Positions 1 to 6,112 of a DNA stretch of 8,891 nucleotides are shown here, one piece after another. Location of the stretch: assembly GCA_002299555.1 (NCBI GenBank), contig DBOL01000105.1:1-8891 (forward strand), given 5' to 3'. Made by a program: the position numbers and the translations under genes. The notes below the pieces were generated by a model. That model was not told the origin of the DNA, searched no databases, and was given only the letters and a program-made list of their open reading frames with translations. The stretch comes from Candidatus Aminicenantes bacterium UBA647 (lineage in GTDB: Bacteria > Acidobacteriota > Aminicenantia > UBA2199). How positions within the stretch are numbered: position 1 is the first letter of the stretch; the number at the start of each line of letters is the position of its first letter.

Positions 1-328
1 GCAGAGGAACAAGATCATTCTTTGAATTATGCCTGAATAAACTGTTTTTCCTGAAAATTATCTGAACGAGTGCGATTATTGTAACGTTAAAGATGCAACT
101 CCCAACAATCTGCCCGAGAGATATCTCCGGGGATTTCACGATCGAAGCGGCTGATATACCAGTAAACAACTCAGGAAATGATGTCACCATGGAAATAAAA
201 AAAACTCCCATGAATGCCCTTCCCCATCCTTTCTTCTCAGCGATTATATCAGAACTTTTTGTTACTCTGGACCCGAATATATAAATTAAAGAAAGCAATA
301 AGAAAAATTTTGTCCAGACTATGATCAT
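1..328 (-). CDS. CaCA-family sodium/calcium exchanger-like membrane protein, N-terminal part (cut by window edge)
   Basis: My own reading of the minus strand from an ATG at 328 gives 109 residues open to the window edge. Seen: a hydrophobic first helix (about 4-19), then a first alpha-repeat of the Ca2+:cation antiporter type. This has VTSFPEL at 48-54 in one helix and LGQIVGSCIFN at 71-81 in the next. In this family the Thr/Ser/Glu of the first motif and the Ser and last Asn of the second line the ion path, and all are present (T49, S50, E53, S77, N81). The usual middle Asn of GSN is Cys78 here. By family it should be an inner-membrane exchanger of about 300-360 residues moving Na+ against Ca2+ or similar ions, with the second alpha-repeat off-window. 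It starts 3 bases after the nadK stop, with a GGGGA ribosome site inside the nadK end, so it is probably the next cistron of that operon. Family call good; ion specificity unknown. Confidence 0.82.
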   Translation of the reverse strand, partial: MIIVWTKFFLLLSLIYIFGSRVTKSSDIIAEKKGWGRAFMGVFFISMVTSFPELFTGISAASIVKSPEISLGQIVGSCIFNVTIIALVQIIFRKNSLFRHNSKNDLVPL

Positions 329-331
329 CTG

Positions 332-1195
332 CTATATTCCCCATTTCAGTTTTTCGCTCAACAATCTGAAATAGTTTAATTCATCTGATATGACCATTTT
401 CAACTTCTTCTTTCCTGTTTTAATCATTACTTCATCATTGAAACTCATAGGGATCACTTTCTGGCCATCCAGCGTAATAACAACATTGTCTGAATCCGAA
501 GAGAGAGTAACTTTGATCTCAGAAGAATCCGGGATAACAAAAGGCCTGAACGTCAGAGAATGGGGACATATCGGTGTGATAACCACTCCATTTACTTCAG
601 GAGCAAGTATCGGGCCTCCAGCCGAGAGAGAATATGCCGTAGATCCTGTAGGTGTCGATACGATCAGACCGTCTGCACGGATCTCAGACACCTCAACCTG
701 ATCAATATCAAGCCGGAGCTTTATAATCCTTGCTATATCTCCCTTACTGAATACAACATCATTCAATGATAAAGAAATTTCATTCTTGAAATTGACTTCA
801 AGAAGTTTCCTTTCAGAAATCCTGAATTCACCTTTCACAAGACTTTTCACCGAGGAATAAATTTTGTCTTTATTTAATTCAGTAAGAAAACCCAGAGTTC
901 CAAGATTGAATCCTGCGATGGGAACCTGTGCCCTGACCGCTGATTCTGCTACCGACAAAAAAGTTCCATCTCCACCAATAAGAATTACCATGTCACTTAA
1001 AGAACTCACATCTGATCTTTTCACCTTCTCTTTTCGCCCCAGCATTTCAGCTGCGATCTCTTCGAGAATACAGGTAGCTCCGAACTCTTCGATTGCTGAC
1101 ACAGCTTCCTCGAGATATTTTTTTACATCTTCATGAGGTTTTGTTATTAACCCGATCTTTTTATATTTTAATTCCATTTTTGATGATTTTATCAT
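332..1195 (-). CDS. nadK: NAD kinase (ATP-NAD 2'-phosphotransferase)
   Basis: Cytoplasmic enzyme that phosphorylates NAD to NADP, the only de novo route to NADP. The 287 residues are a normal length. Family signatures seen: GGDGT at 74-78 (phosphate-binding loop), NLGTLGFL at 97-104, LNDVV at 144-148, the ADG...TPTGSTAYSLSAGGP block at 174-195, the TPICPHSL stretch at 207-214, and DGQ at 243-245. The start at 1195 has a GAGA-type ribosome site 7 bases upstream. An alternative ATG at 1177, seven residues in, has none. Either start lies inside the end of tlyA, so the genes overlap by 35 (or 17) bases, and the 1195 start sits in a short inverted repeat. The order tlyA-nadK is known from other bacteria, for example tlyA-ppnK-recN in mycobacteria. 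Here the next gene is an ion exchanger, not recN. Confidence 0.97.
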   Translation of the reverse strand: MIKSSKMELKYKKIGLITKPHEDVKKYLEEAVSAIEEFGATCILEEIAAEMLGRKEKVKRSDVSSLSDMVILIGGDGTFLSVAESAVRAQVPIAGFNLGTLGFLTELNKDKIYSSVKSLVKGEFRISERKLLEVNFKNEISLSLNDVVFSKGDIARIIKLRLDIDQVEVSEIRADGLIVSTPTGSTAYSLSAGGPILAPEVNGVVITPICPHSLTFRPFVIPDSSEIKVTLSSDSDNVVITLDGQKVIPMSFNDEVMIKTGKKKLKMVISDELNYFRLLSEKLKWGI

Positions 1196-1934
1196 CTATT
1201 GATCTCTTTTTCCCGTATTTCATATAAAAAAAATATTCCCGATTCCCTTTTCTTCCCTGAATTCCTGAAGAAGTGAAATCCATCAGAAAATAACCTGATT
1301 CCTCTGCCTTATGTTTTACATCAAGAAGTATCTCGACCCTCTTGTCAATACTTTTTATTATTCCCCCCGTTTTCGAATCCTTTTTACTCACTTCGAATTG
1401 AGGTTTTATCAGAGAGATTATATCAACTTCACCAAAAACCCTGAGAGCTTCCAGAATTTTAATTACTGAAATAAAAGAGACATCAATTGTAAAAAGTCCG
1501 GGGTTAAATTTAATATCATCTTTATTAATATGCCGAGCATTTTTTTTCAGAAGTGAAACTCTTTTATCATTTCTCAACTTGTAATCAACCTGATTAATAT
1601 TCACATCTATACCGAGAACCATTTCAGCTCCATTTTGAAGCATCAGATCAGTAAACCCTCCATTTGAGATCCCGACATCAACAACATTTTTACCTTTAAC
1701 TGAAAAGTTGAAATCATCCAGCGCTTTTTTCAGTTTATATGCACCCCTGGAAACATATTCAAAATTCTTTTTTATGGTGATCTCATCATCGATTGATACC
1801 TTATGATCTTTCTTATAAACTATATTACCGTTGACCAGAACCTCTCCGGCCATAATAAAAGGGACGGCATCATCAATAGAAGCAAACTCACCTCTATTGA
1901 CAAGTTCATTATCAAGTCGGGATTTCTTTGACAT
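1161..1934 (-). CDS. tlyA: TlyA-family rRNA (cytidine-2'-O)-methyltransferase (S4 + FtsJ-like domains)
   Basis: 257 residues, normal for the family. An N-terminal S4 RNA-binding domain spans about 4-60 (RLDNELVNRGEFAS..., AGEVLVNG at 29-36). A Rossmann methyltransferase domain follows, with the SAM-binding motif VDVGISNGGF at 85-94, acidic D110, DVSF at 151-154, IKPQFE at 176-181 and GNREYF at 230-235. The K-D-K-E set typical of 2'-O-methyltransferases can be assigned as K67, D151, K177 and E233. Characterised TlyA proteins methylate the 2'-OH of cytidines in 16S and/or 23S rRNA; the old name haemolysin A is historical. The SAM motif reads GISNGGF, not the common GASTGGF. The start follows the upstream stop by 5 bases with no clear Shine-Dalgarno site, so it probably depends on coupling. 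Which rRNA sites are modified here cannot be told. Confidence 0.94.
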   Translation of the reverse strand: MSKKSRLDNELVNRGEFASIDDAVPFIMAGEVLVNGNIVYKKDHKVSIDDEITIKKNFEYVSRGAYKLKKALDDFNFSVKGKNVVDVGISNGGFTDLMLQNGAEMVLGIDVNINQVDYKLRNDKRVSLLKKNARHINKDDIKFNPGLFTIDVSFISVIKILEALRVFGEVDIISLIKPQFEVSKKDSKTGGIIKSIDKRVEILLDVKHKAEESGYFLMDFTSSGIQGRKGNREYFFYMKYGKKRSIDDKIIKNGIKI

Positions 1935-1939
1935 TTGGC

Positions 1940-2539
1940 TTATTCAAAATCCGGGATATTGAATCTCCTGTTTAGATAGTTTATTTTGAATTTCATTACA
2001 ATTTCCGGTTTGTTCATTGGTGGAGGCAAATTGCCCATAAAGATCATTGTTTTAACATTCATTTCATCATCATCCTTAAATTTGCTTATCAACCTTTCAT
2101 AAATGTTTTTCAACATCGCTGTCCTGTTCTCTTCAGAGGCATCTTTCAGCATCAGGAATTCAGCCTCAAGGTCTTTAATACCTTCAGGAAAGTTTTCAAA
2201 GAATCTAAGTTGCTTTTCATCCGGATTCGGAGTCTTATCTGCCCAGCCGGCATTTACATTCAGATCTAACTTATAAGAAAGATTCTTTCTTACCTCATAT
2301 GAAAAATTCATGAAACTATCTACCGGTTTCCCTCTGGATCCCCTCCTCTTACATACATTATCTATAGACTTTCTTATCATATCAAGAGGGATCCTCTTCT
2401 CCCACCAGCCGTAAAGGATATCGAAATCTTTTGATGTAATGAAAAAATTGATATTATGTCTGTCTAAAAGATATTCAATTATTAAGAATATGTAATCCTG
2501 ATCATCTGAAAAATGTTTCATAGGAGAATAAAAAAACAA
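1940..2539 (-). CDS. Conserved-looking hypothetical protein between coaX and tlyA
   Basis: I do not recognise a named family. The 199 residues are charged and soluble, with no signal peptide or membrane segment. The most structured-looking part is 32-86: FFITSKDFD, a WWEKRIPLDMIRKSID helix-like stretch (45-60), then a basic KRRGSRGKPVDSF loop (64-76) and YEVRKN (81-86). This resembles, from memory only, short bacterial proteins with an 'IPL..v..gId..f' motif followed by an RR-rich turn, possibly helix-turn-helix-like. The middle (115-160) looks helical and acidic, and the tail (179-199) is basic then acidic. The best start is TTG at 2539, 1 base after the coaX stop, with GAGAAG 8 bases upstream. 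The ATG at 2521 is preceded by a pyrimidine-rich run and is less likely. The position inside a translation/cofactor operon hints at a housekeeping role; nucleic-acid binding is speculation. Confidence 0.85.
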   Translation of the reverse strand: MFFYSPMKHFSDDQDYIFLIIEYLLDRHNINFFITSKDFDILYGWWEKRIPLDMIRKSIDNVCKRRGSRGKPVDSFMNFSYEVRKNLSYKLDLNVNAGWADKTPNPDEKQLRFFENFPEGIKDLEAEFLMLKDASEENRTAMLKNIYERLISKFKDDDEMNVKTMIFMGNLPPPMNKPEIVMKFKINYLNRRFNIPDFE

Positions 2540-2540
2540 T

Positions 2541-3293
2541 TCATTTGCTTCTCATATCCTCATATATCTTTTTCAATCCGAGATATATAAGATCGGGCTC
2601 ATAAGTATCTATCTCCGGGATCTTCCCTTCGAAATATTTTATAAGACCGCCTGTTGCAACTACTTTTGCCTCAGCACCGATATCTTTCTTATATTCCCTT
2701 ATCATATATGACAATCCGCCGACATAATTAAAGTATATCCCGGCTTTAATACTATCTTCAGTATTTGTTCCTGTAATTGATCCAGGGATCCCGAACTTGA
2801 TCATTTGAAGCTTCGCAGTATTCTGAGCCAGACTCTTTATTGATAACTCAACTCCTGGCAGGATCGACCCGCCAATATACTCACTGTCTCTGTTTATTAT
2901 ATCAAAAGTTATAGCTGTCCCGGAATCAACAACAATGAATGGAGGAGCGAATAGAGACAAAGCTCCGGTATAATCTGCTATCCTGTCAGCCCCCATTTCA
3001 GCCGGATTGTCTATTTTAAGTTTGATACCAGTTTCAGTAGTATAGTCAGTAAAATAAGGCTCAACATCAAATAACTTTTTCACAGATCTTCTTAACGATT
3101 CGTCTACCAAAGGAACTACGGAGGAAATTGACACAGCATTGATCTGACTTCTGCAATCTTCTTTAACAAGACTCTTCAGAAAAAGGACACTGATCTCCTG
3201 AGGCGTAAGCAATTTATTTTTAGATATTATCTTGTCATCAGAAAATATCGCGACTCCTGTTGAAGTATTTCCGACATCAATTGTAAGAAGCAT
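2541..3293 (-). CDS. coaX: Type III pantothenate kinase
   Basis: Cytoplasmic ASKHA-fold kinase that phosphorylates pantothenate in the first step of CoA synthesis. 250 residues, normal length. Motifs in order: DVGNTST at 6-12 (phosphate 1), PAEMGADRIAD at 97-107 (pantothenate/dimer region with the conserved GADR), DSGTAITFD at 123-131 (phosphate 2), GGSILPG at 141-147, the GTNTEDSIKAGI stretch at 175-186, ATGG at 203-206, and a final DLIYLGL at 234-240. All expected acidic residues (D6, D104, D123) are present. The ATG at 3293 is fixed by an AGGAGG ribosome site that overlaps the stop codon of the S1 gene upstream, 8 bases away. Type III enzymes are typically insensitive to CoA feedback and need a monovalent cation; that is family knowledge, not seen here. 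Confidence 0.97.
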   Translation of the reverse strand: MLLTIDVGNTSTGVAIFSDDKIISKNKLLTPQEISVLFLKSLVKEDCRSQINAVSISSVVPLVDESLRRSVKKLFDVEPYFTDYTTETGIKLKIDNPAEMGADRIADYTGALSLFAPPFIVVDSGTAITFDIINRDSEYIGGSILPGVELSIKSLAQNTAKLQMIKFGIPGSITGTNTEDSIKAGIYFNYVGGLSYMIREYKKDIGAEAKVVATGGLIKYFEGKIPEIDTYEPDLIYLGLKKIYEDMRSK

Positions 3294-3297
3294 GACT

Positions 3298-3303
3298 CCT
3301 CCT
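3298..3303 (-). promoter_or_regulatory. Ribosome binding site of coaX nested in the S1 stop codon
   Basis: A perfect AGGAGG ends 4 bases before the coaX ATG (3293). Its first two bases are the last two of the TAG stop of the S1-domain gene (3304-3302). It fixes the coaX start and suggests that ribosomes finishing the S1 gene pass directly to coaX. Confidence 0.85.
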
Positions 3304-4516
3304 ATTTTTTATCTGACAAAGCACTATCAAGCAGGTCACCGAATGCATTTCCTGAAGAGGCTTTTTCTTCCCTGTCAGATTCACTCTTCAATTTTGCTAA
3401 TTGACCGGACAGATCTTCTCCCGGTTCTACTCTGGTGAGTGCAATTTTTTTATCAATATCATTCACACTTTCTACCCACACTTCAATTCTATCTCCTACC
3501 TTAAACACCTCTTTTGCATGTCTGTGAAATTTCTCATCACCCAGTTTCGACACATGCAGGAGTCCCCTGATCCCAGGCAACAGGTCAACGAAAGCTCCAT
3601 ATGGTTTTAAAGCAGACACAACAGCTTCTAATTTATCACCAACAGAATATTTTTTTGTAAATTCATCCCACGGGTCTTCAAGCAGATCTTTCCTTGACAA
3701 TGATATCTTCTGCTTTTCATGGTCTATATCTTTTATCTTTACTTCAACTTCATCACCTTCTGAATACACATCGTTTGCATCAGCTACTTTCTCATTTGAA
3801 ATCTCTGATATGTGAAGTAATCCTTCTATACCCCCGATATCAATAAAAGCGCCATAATTCTTTACAGAACTCACTGTTCCCTGATACACAGCATCAGTAT
3901 TCAATGAACCAAGCAGTTTCACTTTGTTCAGGTTCTTTTCCTCTTCAATAATATCCCTCCTGCCAAGTACCAACTTATCACTTTCAGGATCATATTCGAT
4001 AATTTTAAATGAGTATGCCTTGTTAATTAATACTTCCGGTTCCTCGCCATAGTCAGCTTCTATCTGCGAAAATGGGCAGAACCCCCTCTCGCCATCCACT
4101 ACTACCTCAAATCCGCCTTTATTTACACCGGAGATCTTCCCTGATATCCGATCACCTTCCTGAAATAGTGAATCCGATCTGAGACCTTTATCTCCCGGAT
4201 CATTTCCGGTCAATTTACTTCTTGAAGCAGAACATTTATAAAAACTACCTTTTTTATTCTGAACATAAACATCTACTTTATCTCCATTCAATAAGCTGTC
4301 CGGATCAATGAACTCATCACACAATATCTCGCCTTCAAATCCCCCACCAAGATCGAGATAGAACAGATCATCCTCTCTGGATAATATTGTTGCTTCAATT
4401 TTTTCACCTTCAGATATTTCATTTACTTCTGACTCGAACTCTTTCATCATATTGGAAAATTCATCTCTATTTGATGAAACTACATTAGTTTCGTCCTTCC
4501 CTTTTGATTCAGACAT
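3302..4516 (-). CDS. S1 RNA-binding domain protein, ribosomal protein S1-like, four S1 repeats
   Basis: 404 residues with four S1 (OB-fold) repeats: about 36-102 (degenerate), 119-188 (degenerate), 207-277 and 290-363. The last two are canonical: VSSVKNYGAFIDIGGIEGLLH and VSALKPYGAFVDLLPGIRGLLH, each ending in an I(S/A)L(S/T)R strand. An acidic N-terminal leader (1-35) and a charged 40-residue tail flank them. Ribosomal protein S1 helps 30S subunits bind mRNA. E. coli S1 has six repeats, while many other bacteria have shorter versions of about four, so this could be the organism's S1 or a paralogous RNA-binding protein. I leave the symbol blank because the first two repeats are weak. It is the first gene of the operon, with TAGGAG about 5 bases before its ATG and a strong promoter just upstream. 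No structured leader for autoregulation fits in the predicted 14-base 5' end. Confidence 0.92.
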   Translation of the reverse strand: MSESKGKDETNVVSSNRDEFSNMMKEFESEVNEISEGEKIEATILSREDDLFYLDLGGGFEGEILCDEFIDPDSLLNGDKVDVYVQNKKGSFYKCSASRSKLTGNDPGDKGLRSDSLFQEGDRISGKISGVNKGGFEVVVDGERGFCPFSQIEADYGEEPEVLINKAYSFKIIEYDPESDKLVLGRRDIIEEEKNLNKVKLLGSLNTDAVYQGTVSSVKNYGAFIDIGGIEGLLHISEISNEKVADANDVYSEGDEVEVKIKDIDHEKQKISLSRKDLLEDPWDEFTKKYSVGDKLEAVVSALKPYGAFVDLLPGIRGLLHVSKLGDEKFHRHAKEVFKVGDRIEVWVESVNDIDKKIALTRVEPGEDLSGQLAKLKSESDREEKASSGNAFGDLLDSALSDKK

Positions 4517-4536
4517 TTTTGCTCCTAAGGTTCATT

Positions 4537-4565
4537 AGTTTAATATTCAATCCATATAGTGTCAA
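4537..4565 (-). promoter_or_regulatory. Promoter of the S1-coaX-unknown-tlyA-nadK-exchanger operon
   Basis: On the minus strand a perfect TTGACA (4565-4560), a 17-base spacer and TAAACT (4542-4537, 4 of 6 matches to TATAAT) form a good housekeeping-sigma promoter. The expected start is near 4530, giving a leader of about 14 bases that is almost entirely the TAGGAG ribosome site of the S1 gene. Confidence 0.75.
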
Positions 4566-4601
4566 GGACATAACCCAGACAACTTTTTGATTTTTTTGTA
4601 C

Positions 4602-4607
4602 TAAAAT
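4602..4607 (+). promoter_or_regulatory. Possible -10 element for the DUF4342-like gene
   Basis: TAAAAT (5 of 6 matches to TATAAT) lies 45 bases upstream of the ATG at 4652, within the divergent intergenic region. No convincing -35 is at the right distance (ACAACT at 17 bases), so this is only a candidate. A start near 4614 would give a leader of about 38 bases. Confidence 0.3.
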
Positions 4608-4640
4608 GGAACAAGTTCAACATTAACAACGTACAATTGC

Positions 4641-4647
4641 AAGGAGG
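4641..4647 (+). promoter_or_regulatory. Ribosome binding site fixing the ATG at 4652
   Basis: AAGGAGG ends 4 bases before ATG 4652. It makes this the start, not the in-frame TTG at 4637, which would put the ribosome site inside the coding sequence. Confidence 0.85.
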
Positions 4648-4651
4648 AAAC

Positions 4652-4927
4652 ATGACAACCAAAAAAGGGAAAAAGAATAAGTCGGGACATGAAGAGTTCA
4701 GTTTGAACGGCGGTGAGATCATAGACAAAATAAAAGAACTAATACATCAGGGAAATATCAGAAGGATAATAATTAAAAATGAAGAAGGACGAACAATAGT
4801 CGAGATCCCGTTAACTCTCTCCGTTGTTGGAGCAGCTTTGGCTCCGGTACTGGCTGCAGTTGGTGCAATTGCTGCACTTGTTACGAAAATGACAATTGTA
4901 GTTGAAAAAATCGATGATAAAGAGTAA
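4652..4927 (+). CDS. DUF4342-like small protein
   Basis: 91 residues. The first 15 are very basic (KKGKKNKS), followed by a predicted amphipathic helix (GGEIIDKIKELIHQGNIRR, 20-38) and an RRIIIKNEEGRTIVEIPLT beta-hairpin-like stretch (37-55). A hydrophobic Ala/Val/Leu-rich segment follows (56-78, VVGAALAPVLAAVGAIAALV), and a TIVVEKIDDKE end. The order 'I.KNEEG.t..EIPLT' then 'GA.LAPVLAA.GAIAALVT' is what I remember of DUF4342, a family of small bacterial proteins of unknown function, sometimes attached to a UBA-like helix. The hydrophobic stretch could be one membrane segment or a buried glycine/alanine-rich hairpin; the sequence does not decide. It stands alone between divergent and downstream promoters, so it is probably monocistronic. 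No function is claimed. Confidence 0.85.
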   Translation: MTTKKGKKNKSGHEEFSLNGGEIIDKIKELIHQGNIRRIIIKNEEGRTIVEIPLTLSVVGAALAPVLAAVGAIAALVTKMTIVVEKIDDKE

Positions 4928-4953
4928 ACACTGGTAGAAGTAAATATTGTTCA

Positions 4954-4967
4954 GATCAAGTTTGATC
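4954..4967 (+). repeat. Inverted repeat GATCAA-N2-TTGATC next to the dgt promoter
   Basis: Two perfect 6-base arms separated by GT end 2 bases before the -35 box of the dgt promoter. The layout suits a dimeric regulator binding site. It is a poor terminator for the preceding gene because the loop is too short and no T-run follows. A 14-base element like this can also occur by chance. Confidence 0.35.
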
Positions 4968-4969
4968 AG

Positions 4970-4998
4970 TTGACAGATTTAGATTCATAATGTTAAAT
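4970..4998 (+). promoter_or_regulatory. Promoter of dgt, predicted leaderless
   Basis: Perfect TTGACA (4970-4975), a 17-base spacer and TTAAAT (4993-4998, 4 of 6 matches). The usual start, 6-8 bases past the -10, falls at about 5004-5006, on or next to the dgt ATG (5006). An in-frame stop at 4994-4996 shows that the coding region cannot begin upstream. Confidence 0.65.
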
Positions 4999-5005
4999 TG
5001 GAAAC

Positions 5006-6025
5006 ATGAATGTGTATGATGAACTTCTGGAAAGGGAAGAAAGGCTACACGAAAAAGCTGCAAGAAGTAAAGATTCAAAAAGAAAAAAAAAAGAGGACCC
5101 ATCTCCGGTAAGGACAGAATTTCAGAGGGACAGAGACAGGATTCTACATTCAAAATCTTTCAGACGTTTAAAACACAAAACCCAGGTTTTTATTTCCCCC
5201 GGAGGAGACCATTTCAGAACCAGACTAACTCACACACTTGAGGTCAGTCAGATCTCAAGAACAATTGCAAGAGCCCTGAATCTGAATGAAGAGCTTACTG
5301 AAGCTATTGCACTTGGACATGATCTTGGTCACACCCCATTCGGGCATATGGGAGAAAAGGTACTTTCAGAGTTAATTGAAAACGGGTTCAGGCATTATGA
5401 ACAAAGCTTAAGAGTAGTAGAAAAACTGGAATATGACGGTGTCGGACTTAACCTCACGAATCGGGTAAAAGAAGGTATATTAAAACATTCCAAAGGTCTT
5501 GGAGAAATAATTCCCGGTGCCGGGAAAGAACTCCCTTCAACCCTTGAAGGGCAGATCGTAAGGATCTCTGATATTATTGCATATGTAAATCATGACCTGG
5601 ATGACTCTATCAGAGCCGGAATTCTTACTGATATTTCCATCCCTGAATCTGTAAGGAATAATCTTGGAATAGATTTTGCGCGAAGGATCGATACAATAGT
5701 TACAGATATTATCCATAGAACCAGGGATAAAAACCTCGAATTTATAACTATGTCAAAAGGAATTTACAAGGAACTCATCTTATTGAGAGAATTTTTATAT
5801 GAGAAAGTTTACCTCCGGAAAGAGTCTGAGGGTGAGAGAAATAAGATCAGGCATATCCTGATCTCCCTTTTTGAATATATCAGAAAAGATCCTACCGTAT
5901 ACATAAATTCATACCCGGAAAATGACAGCACAGACAGGAGGATCATCGATTTTATTGCCGGTATGACAGACAATTTTGCCCTCAATCTTTTCAGATCCTT
6001 CGTCCTGCCGAAAAACATATACTGA
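5006..6025 (+). CDS. dgt: dGTP triphosphohydrolase-like HD-domain protein (dGTPase family)
   Basis: 339 residues, matching the shorter dGTPase-like subfamily. Members hydrolyse dNTPs to the deoxynucleoside plus triphosphate and help control dNTP pools. Seen: RTEFQRDRDRILHSKSFRRL (36-55), HKTQVF (57-62), H76 in RTRLTHTLE, the HD pair H105-D106 inside GHDLGHTPFGHMGE (104-117), and D189 in ISDIIAYVNHD. H76, H105, D106 and D189 are the expected metal ligands, and H109, H114 and H130 are further conserved histidines. The N-terminal 35 residues, with a basic KRKKK run, precede the core as in relatives and support the ATG at 5006. There is no usable Shine-Dalgarno site: GGA lies only 3 bases before the ATG. 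The protein is transcribed alone from its own promoter, with metG following from another. Substrate range (dGTP only or several dNTPs) cannot be told. Confidence 0.94.
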   Translation: MNVYDELLEREERLHEKAARSKDSKRKKKEDPSPVRTEFQRDRDRILHSKSFRRLKHKTQVFISPGGDHFRTRLTHTLEVSQISRTIARALNLNEELTEAIALGHDLGHTPFGHMGEKVLSELIENGFRHYEQSLRVVEKLEYDGVGLNLTNRVKEGILKHSKGLGEIIPGAGKELPSTLEGQIVRISDIIAYVNHDLDDSIRAGILTDISIPESVRNNLGIDFARRIDTIVTDIIHRTRDKNLEFITMSKGIYKELILLREFLYEKVYLRKESEGERNKIRHILISLFEYIRKDPTVYINSYPENDSTDRRIIDFIAGMTDNFALNLFRSFVLPKNIY

Positions 6026-6086
6026 ATTTTTCATAATAGGCCTTAATATTCTCTTCACTTCTTATCGCAGTGAAAAAGAAGTATGA

Positions 6087-6092
6087 TATAAT
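6087..6092 (+). promoter_or_regulatory. -10 element of the metG-ppnP operon
   Basis: A perfect TATAAT lies 20 bases before the metG ATG, with no recognisable -35 at 16-18 bases. The start would fall near 6099, giving a leader of about 14 bases carrying GAAGGAG (6101-6107) as the ribosome site. The TATAAT is unlikely to be an accident in a non-coding gap of 87 bases, but the missing -35 suggests an activator or a weak promoter. Confidence 0.55.
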
Positions 6093-6112
6093 CGCTGACT
6101 GAAGGAGCATAA

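Noticed and set aside
93..284. Plus-strand open frame of 63 codons
   Set aside because: Antisense to the clear CaCA exchanger fragment on the minus strand; no ribosome site and no family resemblance.
390..1136. Three plus-strand open frames opposite nadK
   Set aside because: Shadow frames of a well-supported nadK; no recognisable content.
4637..4651. Upstream TTG start for the DUF4342-like gene
   Set aside because: It would place the AAGGAGG site inside the gene; the ATG at 4652 is ideally spaced from it.
6038..6050. 13-base AGGCCTTAATATT shared with 8382-8394
   Set aside because: One copy is coding (end of the TauE/SafE gene) and the other lies after dgt. About one such match is expected by chance in a window this size.
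6053..6081. TTCACT...AGTGAA and CTTCTT...AAGAAG inverted arms before the metG -10
   Set aside because: Arms are short, AT-rich and not continuous, with no T-run. I cannot tell it from chance, so it is neither a terminator nor an operator call.
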